NCBI GenBank assembly: GCA_023391725.1
Contig: JAEWAH010000167.1
Span: 1 to 12,414, forward strand
From: Bacillota bacterium
GTDB taxonomy: Bacteria; Bacillota; Clostridia; Christensenellales; Aristaeellaceae
Direction of reading: 5' to 3'
DNA length: 12,414 bases
This document shows positions 1 to 6,692 of this stretch, piece after piece. Position 1 is the stretch's first letter. Each line of letters begins with the position of its first letter. The notes below the pieces were generated by a model, which saw only the letters and a program-made list of their open reading frames with translations, ran no database searches and was not told the origin of the DNA. A program made the position numbers and the translations under genes.

Positions 1-1024
1 TGGCGAGGGACATCATCACTACCATGAAGGCCACCACAAAACCCAATATAATGGGCAAGGACGAAGTGCTCACATCCTCTGTTCGCGAGGCCAGGGAGCC
101 TACCGCGCCAAACATGAAGGCGTACAGGAAGTAGCCCAGCACGAAGAACAATAGCGCGAAGCCCACGATGTGAAGGGGCATGTTGAATATGGAGGCGATA
201 ATGGCATTCCCCGCCCAGCTGACGGCATTGATGTGATAAAACAAGACGGCCGAGCCGAAGATGGCCACCATTTGCATGAGCCCCGCCAGCCCGGAACCTA
301 CAATTTTGCCGAAGAGCAGGCTGTTGGGCCGGGCCGAGGTGATGAGCAGCTCCATCATCCGGGAGCTTTTTTCTGTAGCTACGGAGGTGGCGATCAGTTG
401 GCCGTAGATCATAATGGCCATGTACAGCGCAAAGATCAACGCATAGGTATAGAAGAAGTTCTCCATCTGGCTGACGCCTAGGTTCTCCACCGACACGGTC
501 ACAGGAGGCATAAGGACCCGGGAAATATCCTGGGAAGGTACGCCCAGCTCTTTCAGGCTCTGCATGCGGTAGGCCGCCTGGAGCGCGCCCTGGAGCACAA
601 CGCCGGGCTCGTCATACATGCCCACATTGGGCACGATGTACACCGCCTCCTGGGCGCTTTTTAGGAGGATGGCCCCGGCGAAGCGCCCCTGCGCCACGTC
701 GTCGCGCAGCGCTTGCTCGTCCTTTTCAACGACCGCCAGCTGGTATTGGGGAAGCGATGCGGAAAACAGGTCCAGGGCCTCCTGCGTCAGCGCGCCATCC
801 TCATTGAGCAGCGCCAGGAGCGGCCCTTGTTGGGGTGTGGCCACCTGCTCCGCCCCTTGCTGGGATGGGGCTTCGGGGGAGGGCCCGCTGATTGCTTCCC
901 GGATTCTGGGATAGGTAAGGACTCCCGCCACGATCAGCACAAGCACCAGGGTAAGGCCCATGTAGACTTTGTTCCTGAAATACCCGGCAAGTTCAAAGCG
1001 GAGTACCGAAAAAAATTGTTTCAT
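1..1024 (-). CDS. ABC-2 type exporter permease (NatB-like), C-terminus off window
   Basis: This is the membrane subunit of an ABC exporter, partnered with the ATPase encoded just upstream. The visible part is 341 codons. It starts MKQFFSVLR and has a first membrane segment at about residues 16-36. A polar extracytoplasmic domain of roughly 130 residues follows, and then a hydrophobic segment starting FFYTYALIFALYM. That segment runs into VATEKSSRMMELLITS, the hallmark motif of NatB/ABC2_membrane_3 permeases. Further hydrophobic helices continue to the window edge, so the last part of the protein is missing. The start is fixed by a GGAGGG site inside the end of the ATPase gene, whose stop lies 10 bases upstream; the two genes are translationally linked. 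NatB relatives have been linked to sodium or drug export, but the substrate here cannot be read from the sequence. Confidence 0.9.
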   Translation of the reverse strand, partial: MKQFFSVLRFELAGYFRNKVYMGLTLVLVLIVAGVLTYPRIREAISGPSPEAPSQQGAEQVATPQQGPLLALLNEDGALTQEALDLFSASLPQYQLAVVEKDEQALRDDVAQGRFAGAILLKSAQEAVYIVPNVGMYDEPGVVLQGALQAAYRMQSLKELGVPSQDISRVLMPPVTVSVENLGVSQMENFFYTYALIFALYMAIMIYGQLIATSVATEKSSRMMELLITSARPNSLLFGKIVGSGLAGLMQMVAIFGSAVLFYHINAVSWAGNAIIASIFNMPLHIVGFALLFFVLGYFLYAFMFGAVGSLASRTEDVSTSSLPIILGFVVAFMVVMMSLA

Positions 1025-1034
1025 ACTGCCCTCC

Positions 1035-1940
1035 TCATATGGCCTTGCCGGTATATTCAACAAAGATATCGTTCAGCGACGGCTCGAATACCCGGTAGCC
1101 CTCCACCGGAATATTGGCCCCGGCCATGGCAGTAAGCAGCGGCAGCACATCCTCCACCGCTTTCACATGCACATGGAGCGCGCCTTGGGATATTTCCGCC
1201 TCAAGCCCCCGGCTTTGAGCATAATCCAGCGCCTTCTTTGCTTCCTCCCCCGGCACATCCACCACGATATGGCGGCGGTCATAGGTGCGCTTGTGGGCAG
1301 CGATGTCGGTATCCAGCACGATATGGCCCTGGTTCAAGATGGCGATGTGCTGGCAGAATTCCTCTACATAATTCATCTGATGGCTGGAAAACAGCACGAC
1401 CTTCCCCGCATCGATGCATTCCCGGACGATGTCCTTGAGCAGCATTGCATTGACAGGGTCCAGCCCGGAAAAAGGCTCATCCAGGATCACAATTTGAGGG
1501 TCGCCCAGCATGGCCACCGCCAGCTGGATCTTCTGCTGATTGCCCTTGGAAAGGGTATCCACTTTCTTTTGAGCGTAGGAGGAAAGCTCCATGCGGTCAA
1601 GCCAGCGCTTGGCCTCGCTCCGGGCGTCGGAGGCAGTTAAGCCCCGGAGCGTCCCCAAGTAGACCAATTGATCAAGAATCAGCCGCTTGGGATAAAGCCC
1701 CCGCTCCTCCGGCAGGTATCCAATGCGATAATCCCCCCGGCGGAAAGCCTTGCCATCCAAAAGCACCTGCCCCTCATCCGCCGGAAAGACATCCATGGTG
1801 ATACGGATCGTGGTGGTCTTGCCCGCGCCGTTACGGCCCAGGAGCCCAAGCGAGCGCCCGCCTTCCACCGCAAGGTCGATACCGCTTAAGACTTCCTTGT
1901 CGCCAAAGCGCTTGACGACATTTTGCAGTTGAAGCTTCAT
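1035..1940 (-). CDS. ABC exporter ATP-binding protein (NatA-like)
   Basis: This 301-residue cytoplasmic ATPase should power the adjacent permease. It has Walker A GRNGAGKT (35-42), ABC signature LSKGNQQK (130-137), Walker B VILDEP (151-156) and the H-loop histidine in SSHQM (187). The Q-loop region reads GYLPEERGLYP, so the usual glutamine is replaced, as in NatA/YhaQ-type ATPases. About 80 residues follow the nucleotide-binding domain and match the DUF4162-type C-terminal extension of that group. I chose the start at 1940, not the longer frame from 1982, because GGGAGG lies a few bases upstream and the protein then begins MKLQLQNVVKRFG, the normal family N-terminus. The long frame would also begin inside the promoter region. 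With the downstream permease it forms a two-gene operon; no regulator gene is adjacent. Confidence 0.93.
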   Translation of the reverse strand: MKLQLQNVVKRFGDKEVLSGIDLAVEGGRSLGLLGRNGAGKTTTIRITMDVFPADEGQVLLDGKAFRRGDYRIGYLPEERGLYPKRLILDQLVYLGTLRGLTASDARSEAKRWLDRMELSSYAQKKVDTLSKGNQQKIQLAVAMLGDPQIVILDEPFSGLDPVNAMLLKDIVRECIDAGKVVLFSSHQMNYVEEFCQHIAILNQGHIVLDTDIAAHKRTYDRRHIVVDVPGEEAKKALDYAQSRGLEAEISQGALHVHVKAVEDVLPLLTAMAGANIPVEGYRVFEPSLNDIFVEYTGKAI

Positions 1941-2000
1941 GTAAGCCTCCCTTTCTTTTCCCCATGAGCCAAAACAAATCATTTCGCTATATACAGATTT

Positions 2001-2029
2001 ATCCTACATGCTCTTCTCTTGATTGTCAA
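2001..2029 (-). promoter_or_regulatory. sigma-A promoter of the NatA/NatB-like operon
   Basis: Read on the minus strand, a perfect -35 TTGACA (2024-2029) is followed after exactly 17 bases by TAGGAT (2001-2006), a 4/6 match to the -10. It lies about 60 bases upstream of the chosen ATPase start and downstream of the hydrolase terminator, so the exporter pair has its own promoter. Confidence 0.75.
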
Positions 2030-2052
2030 TGATTCTCCTATTTGAAAAGAGT

Positions 2053-2091
2053 AAGAAAAGGCAGGCAAACCGGTTTCCCGGCTTACCCGCC
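2053..2091 (-). terminator. intrinsic terminator of the serine hydrolase gene
   Basis: On the minus strand a 14-bp stem (2078-2091 with 2060-2073, three G-T wobbles) closes a GAAA tetraloop. It is followed by TTTTCTT and further T-rich sequence. It begins about 25 bases after the hydrolase stop and ends before the exporter promoter, insulating the two units. Confidence 0.9.
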
Positions 2092-2116
2092 TCGCAAAGT
2101 CTTCCAATACCCCTGC

Positions 2117-3304
2117 TTAGAATCCAAGATCCTTCTCGACAGCCTCCGTCAGTTCCGGCAGAAACAGATCATGGGAGGGCGGGATGCGCTGGACGCCGAA
2201 GACCAGCGTAGTGCGGCGCTTGGGGTCGATGCGTATGGAGGTACCGGCCAGGCCGTTCCAACCAAAGGAACCAAGGCTTTCATGATAGGCTGTCTTTTTC
2301 GGGTCCATCAGCACCCGTACCAAATAGCCGTATCCGTAGCCCTTCTCATCCGCCCAGGTGCAGCCGACCCTTTGCTCCTCCGTCAAATGGTCCTTTGCCA
2401 TCTCTTTCACCGACTCGGGGGAAAGGATGCGCACGCCATCCAAAGTACCTTCACCCAACAGCATCCTGGCAAAGCGCGTATAATCATCCACCGTGGAGAA
2501 AAGCCCGCCGCCGCCGGACTCAAAGCTCCCCTCCTCCGCCATGGCCAGTACCTTGTCCTTGGGCTGGCGGGCAAGCCCAGCCTTGCTGGGAACATAGGTA
2601 ATCGCCAGCCGTTCCTCAGATTCCTTGGGGACCCTAAAACCCGTATCCTTCATCGCAAGCGGCTCAAAAATAGTCTTTTTGAGATATTCCCCCAGCTCCA
2701 TGCCTGTGGCGGCAACGATGAGCCCGCCCAGCACATCGGCACTGAAGCCGTATTTCCACTTTTCCCCCGGATGGAAGCACAGGGGACATCCGGCCATCAA
2801 ACGAATGACTTCCCGGGTGCTGATCCGCTGGCCCAGCGCCTCGTGAGCGGCGATGTGCCGAAGCGCTTTGATGTAGTGCTTGGAAACTTCCTTCATTACA
2901 GGATCGTCTGTGTGACCGCCTTCCGGATAAGGGATGCCGGAGGTCATGGTCAAAAGGTCAAAGACCGTGATCTCCCGCCGGGCGGGCTCCAATACGGGCT
3001 TGCCATTATGGAGCTCGCAGACCTTTACGTCCTTCCACTCGGGAAGGAAGCGGGAGATGGGCGTATCCATGGAAAGTATGCCCTTCTCCTTCAGCGTCAT
3101 GATGGCCACAGCCGTGACGGGCTTGGAGCAGGAATACATGCGCATGATCGTATCGCGTTTAAAGGGGCGGCGGGTCTTTAAATCGCTACGCCCCGCGTAA
3201 TGGAAGATCTCGCCTTTCCCCTCCTGGGTAATGAGCGCCGATACACCTGTCGCCAGCTTTTTCTCCACAAAGGACTCCAGCGTTTTTAAGACTTGCTCAG
3301 CCAT
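2117..3304 (-). CDS. serine hydrolase of the beta-lactamase/EstB family
   Basis: This 395-residue protein has the penicillin-binding-protein/class C beta-lactamase fold (PF00144 type), most likely acting as an esterase or peptidase. The nucleophile motif SxxK is SCSK at residues 58-61. The second-motif tyrosine is probably Y185 in WKYGFSADVLGG. The third motif is GSFGWNGLAGT (345-355), matching the W-x-G-x-x-GT form of EstB-like enzymes and not KTG. FSTVDDYTRFARMLL is another conserved stretch of the family. There is no signal peptide or membrane segment, so it should be cytoplasmic. The start at 3304 has AAAGGGGG upstream. Longer frames reach back through the promoter into an inverted repeat and were rejected. 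It is a single-gene unit with its own promoter and terminator. The substrate is unknown, and antibiotic hydrolysis is not suggested. Confidence 0.92.
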   Translation of the reverse strand: MAEQVLKTLESFVEKKLATGVSALITQEGKGEIFHYAGRSDLKTRRPFKRDTIMRMYSCSKPVTAVAIMTLKEKGILSMDTPISRFLPEWKDVKVCELHNGKPVLEPARREITVFDLLTMTSGIPYPEGGHTDDPVMKEVSKHYIKALRHIAAHEALGQRISTREVIRLMAGCPLCFHPGEKWKYGFSADVLGGLIVAATGMELGEYLKKTIFEPLAMKDTGFRVPKESEERLAITYVPSKAGLARQPKDKVLAMAEEGSFESGGGGLFSTVDDYTRFARMLLGEGTLDGVRILSPESVKEMAKDHLTEEQRVGCTWADEKGYGYGYLVRVLMDPKKTAYHESLGSFGWNGLAGTSIRIDPKRRTTLVFGVQRIPPSHDLFLPELTEAVEKDLGF

Positions 3305-3347
3305 GGATGATGCCCCCTTTGTCCCAATATTTCCAACTGATAAGTTC

Positions 3348-3376
3348 ATGATACGACTGGTTTTGGGTGTTGTCAA
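3348..3376 (-). promoter_or_regulatory. sigma-A promoter of the serine hydrolase
   Basis: On the minus strand, TTGACA (3371-3376), a 17-base spacer and TATCAT (3348-3353). It lies 44 bases upstream of the hydrolase ATG at 3304, downstream of the inverted repeat at 3419-3519. Confidence 0.75.
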
Positions 3377-3418
3377 TTGGGGAAAGGGCGGAGAGGGAAA
3401 GGGCACACAGAACGATTT

Positions 3419-3519
3419 CCCTCCCGTGGAGGGGTGGACCTTGAGGCCGGACGGGGTGGTCACGGGAAGGATGGCCATTCGACCACCCCGGCGCTACGCG
3501 CCACCCCTCCACGGGAGGG
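3419..3519. repeat. nested inverted repeat (19-bp outer, 10-bp inner arms)
   Basis: The outer arms 3419-3437 and 3501-3519 are perfect 19-bp inverted complements (CCCTCCCGTGGAGGGGTGG and its complement). A second perfect pair lies inside them: CGGGGTGGTC at 3452-3461 and its complement at 3481-3490. The whole could fold into a long cruciform or RNA hairpin. It fills the gap between the TrpB2 stop and the hydrolase promoter. No transposase or clear T-tract is present. It resembles dispersed intergenic palindromic repeats; an added role as a transcription barrier between the two genes is possible. Confidence 0.85.
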
Positions 3520-3537
3520 GAATTACGAGGCAAGAAC

Positions 3538-4923
3538 CTATTCCTGCACCCCCGGGATCTTGGGCAATGAATCGAACCCCGGCTTCAAATCTTCATCGGT
3601 GGGGATGTAGTCGGTCATCTTCCCCTCGTTATAGGCGGAGTAGGCGGTCATGTCAAAGTATCCCGTGCCAGACAGCCCGAAGAGGATGGTCTTGGCTTCC
3701 CCTGTCTCCCGGCAGCGGACGGCCTCGTCGATGGCAACGCGTATGGCGTGGGCAGATTCCGGCGCGGGGAGGATGGTCTCCTGCTTGGCAAAGAACACCG
3801 CCGCCTCGAACACCTTCGTCTGCTCCACGGCCCGGGCCTCGTCCAGGTATCCATCGTGGTAGAGCTTTGACAGGATGGGCGCCATGCCGTGGTACCTGAG
3901 CCCGCCCGCATGGTTGGGCGAGGGGATAAACCCGCTGCCCAAGGTGTACATCTTGGCCAGGGGCGTGATCTTCCCCGTATCGCAAAAGTCATAGGCATAC
4001 TTGCCCCGGGTCATGGACGGGCAGGAGGCCGGTTCCACGGCGATGAAATGGGGCTTTGCGCGGCCCAGGATCTTATCCTGCATGAAGGGGGCCATCAGCC
4101 CGCCAATATTGGAGCCGCCGCCCGCGCAGCCAATGATGATATCGGGATATTCGCCTAAGATCTCCATGGCCTTTTTCGTTTCAAGGCCGATGACGGACTG
4201 GTGCAATAGCACCTGGTTCAAAACAGAGCCCAACACGTAGCGGTGGCCTTCGCTGGTGACGGCTGTCTCCACCGCCTCGGAGATGGCGGTGCCCAAACTC
4301 CCCGTGCTATCCGGGTTCTGGGAGAGCATGGCCCGGCCCACGTTGGTGGTGTCGCTGGGGCTGGCGATGACATTTGCGCCGAAGGTCTCCATAGCCGCCT
4401 TGCGGTAGGGCTTTTGCTGGTAGGAGACCTTGACCATGTACACCGTCAGCGGCAGGCCAAAGTACGAGGCCGCCTCCGCCATGGCAGTGCCCCACTGTCC
4501 CGCGCCAGTTTCTGTGGTCAAGCCCTTCAGCCCCTGCTTCTTTGCGTAGTAGACCTGGGCCAGGGCGGAGTTCAATTTGTGGCTGCCGGAGGTGTTGTTG
4601 CCTTCAAACTTGCAGTAGATTTTGGCGGGAGTTTGCAGTGCCTTTTCCAGGTTGTAGCACCTAATCAGCGGAGAGGGCCGATAGATCTTATAAATGTCAA
4701 GAAGCTCCTGGGGGATGTCGATGTTGCGGGTGGTGTTGTCCATCTCCTGTTTGGCCAGCTCTTCACAAAACACGGGATACAAGTCTTGGGCGGTCATGGG
4801 CTTGCCAGTGCCGGGGTTCAGGTAGGGCGGGGGCAATTCCTTCATGTCGGCGCGCAGGTTGTACCACTGCTTGGGCATCTGCTCCTCTGTGAGGTAGAGC
4901 CTGTAGGGAATTTTTGATGTCAT
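3538..4923 (-). CDS. trpB: TrpB2-type tryptophan synthase beta-like PLP enzyme
   Basis: This 461-residue PLP enzyme belongs to the long TrpB2 branch of tryptophan synthase beta subunits. Family members make L-tryptophan from indole and L-serine. The PLP lysine is K116 in NTSGSHKLNSA (GAHKIN in classical TrpB). The catalytic glutamate is E138 in TTETGAGQWG. The phosphate-binding loop is GGGSN (268-272). The N-terminal extension (PYRLYLTEEQMPKQWYNL) and the length above 440 residues are typical of TrpB2, not of the roughly 400-residue TrpB1. AAAGGAG sits 7 bases before the ATG. No trpA or other trp gene is adjacent, so the enzyme may use free indole, or partner with a TrpA encoded elsewhere. 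The Trp-specific T-box upstream supports a real role in tryptophan supply and argues against a side activity. Confidence 0.95.
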   Translation of the reverse strand: MTSKIPYRLYLTEEQMPKQWYNLRADMKELPPPYLNPGTGKPMTAQDLYPVFCEELAKQEMDNTTRNIDIPQELLDIYKIYRPSPLIRCYNLEKALQTPAKIYCKFEGNNTSGSHKLNSALAQVYYAKKQGLKGLTTETGAGQWGTAMAEAASYFGLPLTVYMVKVSYQQKPYRKAAMETFGANVIASPSDTTNVGRAMLSQNPDSTGSLGTAISEAVETAVTSEGHRYVLGSVLNQVLLHQSVIGLETKKAMEILGEYPDIIIGCAGGGSNIGGLMAPFMQDKILGRAKPHFIAVEPASCPSMTRGKYAYDFCDTGKITPLAKMYTLGSGFIPSPNHAGGLRYHGMAPILSKLYHDGYLDEARAVEQTKVFEAAVFFAKQETILPAPESAHAIRVAIDEAVRCRETGEAKTILFGLSGTGYFDMTAYSAYNEGKMTDYIPTDEDLKPGFDSLPKIPGVQE

Positions 4924-5003
4924 GATGATTCTCCTTTGTTATTTATTATTTCGCCGCATGTCTGCGGCGGCGGGCACTTCAGAAAGCTTTTGTCCGGGAG
5001 CAT

Positions 5004-5040
5004 AAAAAAATGCCCTCGTCCCTTGTAAGGGACAAGAGCA
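5004..5040 (-). terminator. T-box terminator hairpin
   Basis: On the minus strand, TGCTCTTGTCCC pairs with GGGACGAGGGCA (12 bp with two G-U pairs) around the loop TTACAA (arms within 5011-5040). Seven T residues follow (5004-5010). It lies directly after the T-box sequence, whose 3' half competes for the same bases. Confidence 0.95.
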
Positions 5041-5273
5041 TGAACTCCTGCGGTACCACCCAATTTGGCTATTACGCCCACTCACTCCATATGCGAACAC
5101 ATACGCTCCCTTGGTAACGGGTGGAGTTCCCGTCAGGTACTACTCGTTTCCTTTCGCCCTGCCCTCACAGGTCCATTCGGCATGGTCCCCTTTACCGCGA
5201 TCCCACCGCCCGCGGCTCTCTTTGAAAGGCTCTTTATGCGTACTCGTCCTGTTCAACGGTTTATATGGTATTG
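5004..5273 (-). promoter_or_regulatory. tryptophan-specific T-box riboswitch leader
   Basis: This leader RNA senses uncharged tRNA and controls the TrpB2 gene by antitermination. On the minus strand the 5' part carries stem I elements: GGACGAGTACGC, then AGAGAG, then a distal-loop-like GGTGGGATCGCGG. The specifier context GAA-TGG-ACC follows, placing the specifier codon UGG (Trp) at 5173-5175. A stem III-like hairpin ACGGG...CCCGT comes next. The conserved T-box sequence GGGTGGTACCGC lies near 5049-5060, followed by the terminator at 5004-5040. Uncharged tRNA-Trp should pair its CCA with the UGG specifier and its acceptor end with the TGG of the T-box bulge, stabilising the antiterminator. 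The 5' end is inferred from the promoter. Confidence 0.93.
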
Positions 5274-5279
5274 CTCCGC

Positions 5280-5308
5280 ATTATACGCGGCCAAGGAAGG
5301 GTTGTCAA
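5280..5308 (-). promoter_or_regulatory. perfect consensus sigma-A promoter of the T-box/trpB2 unit
   Basis: On the minus strand, TTGACA (5303-5308), a 17-base spacer and TATAAT (5280-5285) match the sigma-A consensus exactly. Transcription should begin near 5273, just upstream of the first stem I sequences. A constitutively strong promoter fits a unit controlled by premature termination. Confidence 0.92.
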
Positions 5309-5351
5309 GCAGGTTTTTCAAGGAAAGTGAAATTATTCCATGCAATATTGT

Positions 5352-6302
5352 TCAACCGCGTTCTCGTGCCAGAAGCATCAGCCTGTCCAGGCCGATGGCA
5401 CTGATGAGCAGCCGTTCTTTTTTGCTCCCCAAGAGCTTTTGCGTCCAATCCACAAAACCGCCGTCACCGATCTCGATGACCTCGTCCTTCAGGCGCATCT
5501 CAATCTTGAAGTTCAGGCCCCGGTAATATTCATTGTCCGATTCTGCCCAGTCTGTTTCCAACGGGATATCTGGAAAGACCGACCTTAAATGCGCATCCGT
5601 TCTTTCCAGGAAGCCCTGGGCGTCCGTATAGCCCTTGCGACTGCGCAGCAGGATGGAGATATCTGCTCCAAGGGCTGCCCTCAAATACTCATTATAGAAC
5701 CGCAATTGGTGCGTAAGCATTTCCCATTCGCAGCGGTAGGAGCCGCTGTCACGTCCGGAGGAGACCATGCAGAAAAGCCCAAAATGCGCAAAGCTGTGGG
5801 GACCGGAAAACGCCCCGGCCCTAACCGCCCTATGCGCAGCGCAAAGGTGCAGGTTGCGTGTGGCATTTTCCCACTCGCCGCTGTCCAGCTTTTCCGCCAG
5901 GTACAAGGCCAGCATGTTGGTGGGGTCGGACAGCACTTCCGTCCCTCTTGCCGCCGAAAGGATCTTGTGCTGGCTGACAGGGGCCACGCAGGAGCAGCTG
6001 GCAAACAGCGCCGCCGGGGATAACAGCACGGGCTCATTCCCCCGCTCCCTGGCAAACGCCAATATTTCCAGCTCCTGCTTCATATACGCGATGGGGTCCA
6101 AAGCACCGGGCTTCACGAACCGATTTGTCCTATAGCTCTTGAGCATGGCGGCTGGGGGCTGTTTATCGCTCTGCCTCTTGAACCATTCCAGCATCAGGGA
6201 ATGGGCATCAGAAGGAGAAAGGGTATCCAGCTTCTCCATAAGTTCCGTGTCGCCGATCTTTTTTAGGATCCGCCGGATCAATTCATTGTCTTCTTTTTCC
6301 AT
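5352..6302 (-). CDS. uncharacterised protein with class II aaRS (HisRS/HisZ)-like core
   Basis: I cannot assign a named function to this 316-residue protein. Its C-terminal half resembles the catalytic core of histidyl-tRNA synthetase and its paralogue HisZ. GRDSGSYRCEWEML (183-196) sits where motif 2 would fall. YYRGLNFKIEM (259-269) resembles YYTGTVFE. GDGGFVDW (279-286) resembles GGRYDGL, and SAIGLDRLMLL (301-311) resembles the motif 3 GLERLL. RGTEVLSDPTNMLAL (119-133) is another probably conserved block. The HisRS LRPEGT motif and an anticodon-binding domain are not visible, so it is not a complete synthetase. There is no signal peptide or membrane segment. I chose the start at 6302 (AGGTGG upstream); the longer frame from 6374 runs into a dispersed repeat. 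No clear promoter or terminator was found. Its stop lies about 45 bases before the T-box promoter. The fold assignment is inference from motifs. Confidence 0.6.
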   Translation of the reverse strand: MEKEDNELIRRILKKIGDTELMEKLDTLSPSDAHSLMLEWFKRQSDKQPPAAMLKSYRTNRFVKPGALDPIAYMKQELEILAFARERGNEPVLLSPAALFASCSCVAPVSQHKILSAARGTEVLSDPTNMLALYLAEKLDSGEWENATRNLHLCAAHRAVRAGAFSGPHSFAHFGLFCMVSSGRDSGSYRCEWEMLTHQLRFYNEYLRAALGADISILLRSRKGYTDAQGFLERTDAHLRSVFPDIPLETDWAESDNEYYRGLNFKIEMRLKDEVIEIGDGGFVDWTQKLLGSKKERLLISAIGLDRLMLLARERG

Positions 6303-6692
6303 TCCATCCACCTGCCCCTGCGCTAAAACGTCGATAAGTAAAAAGAGCGCGTCATTGCGAACGAAGTGAAGCAATCCATGATCCTTCGTAATCTCAGCGG
6401 GGCGATGTGGGCATCACCCCGTACGCGCTCGCCAGCTCCTTTTGGAATCCTCCGCTGCTAACCAATCCTCAGTCTCGCTTCGCTCGCCAGCTCCTTTCAA
6501 AAGGAGCCTGAGCGGTCCCCCTCCCGTTTCGTAAGACGAGCGAAGCGAGTCTTACGCCGTGGAGCGAAGCGGAACTGCGGAACACCGGGCGCGAAGCGTC
6601 AGGTAGCGAAGAATGAAAAGGGAGGCTTTTGGATTCCTCCGGCCGCCTCGCCTCTTGGAATGACGAATAGTCATTGCTTACTTTACTTCAAA
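6303..6692. other. gene-free interval filled by repeats
   Basis: These 390 bases hold no convincing gene on either strand. Nearly all of the interval (6349-6676) is the repeat island listed separately. The remainder is the short leader of the HisRS-like gene, without a recognisable promoter, and the 3' end of the SDR operon, without a classical T-tract terminator. Hairpins in the island could stop transcription leaving the SDR pseudogene. Confidence 0.7.
6349..6676. repeat. composite intergenic repeat island
   Basis: The left edge (6349-6377) is a GCGTCATTGCGA...GAAGCAATCC unit, a type of dispersed repeat common in bacterial intergenic DNA; a relative lies at 10492-10527 in the other orientation. 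Inside are several elements. A hairpin lies at 6399-6420 (GGGGCGATG/CATCACCCC). A 17-bp direct repeat, CGCTCGCCAGCTCCTTT, occurs at 6426-6442 and 6481-6497. A perfect 8-bp hairpin spans 6490-6507. An inverted 13-mer CTCGCTTCGCTCG (6474-6486) has its complement at 6537-6549. A GTAAGAC/GTCTTAC hairpin spans 6531-6555. The right edge is the small inverted repeat AATGAC/GTCATT (6659-6675). No protein is encoded. Confidence 0.75.

Noticed and set aside
2042..3181. 379-codon plus-strand open frame
   Set aside because: It is antisense to the serine hydrolase, has no ribosome binding site or recognisable domain, and has the low-complexity composition of a GC-rich shadow frame.
3305..3478. 58-codon N-terminal extension of the serine hydrolase
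   Set aside because: It would contain the hydrolase promoter and part of an inverted repeat, while a good ribosome binding site precedes the ATG at 3304.
4952..4969. Small hairpin CGCCGCA/TGCGGCG between T-box terminator and TrpB2 start
   Set aside because: A 7-bp stem upstream of the ribosome binding site that does not overlap it. With the T-box already explaining regulation, I found no support for a separate role.
6303..6374. 24-codon N-terminal extension of the HisRS-like protein
   Set aside because: The extra codons lie partly in a dispersed GTCATTGCGA-type repeat, and the ribosome binding site supports the ATG at 6302.
6426..6497. CRISPR-like direct repeats
   Set aside because: There are only two copies of a 17-bp unit, no regular spacing and no cas genes; it is part of a repeat mosaic.
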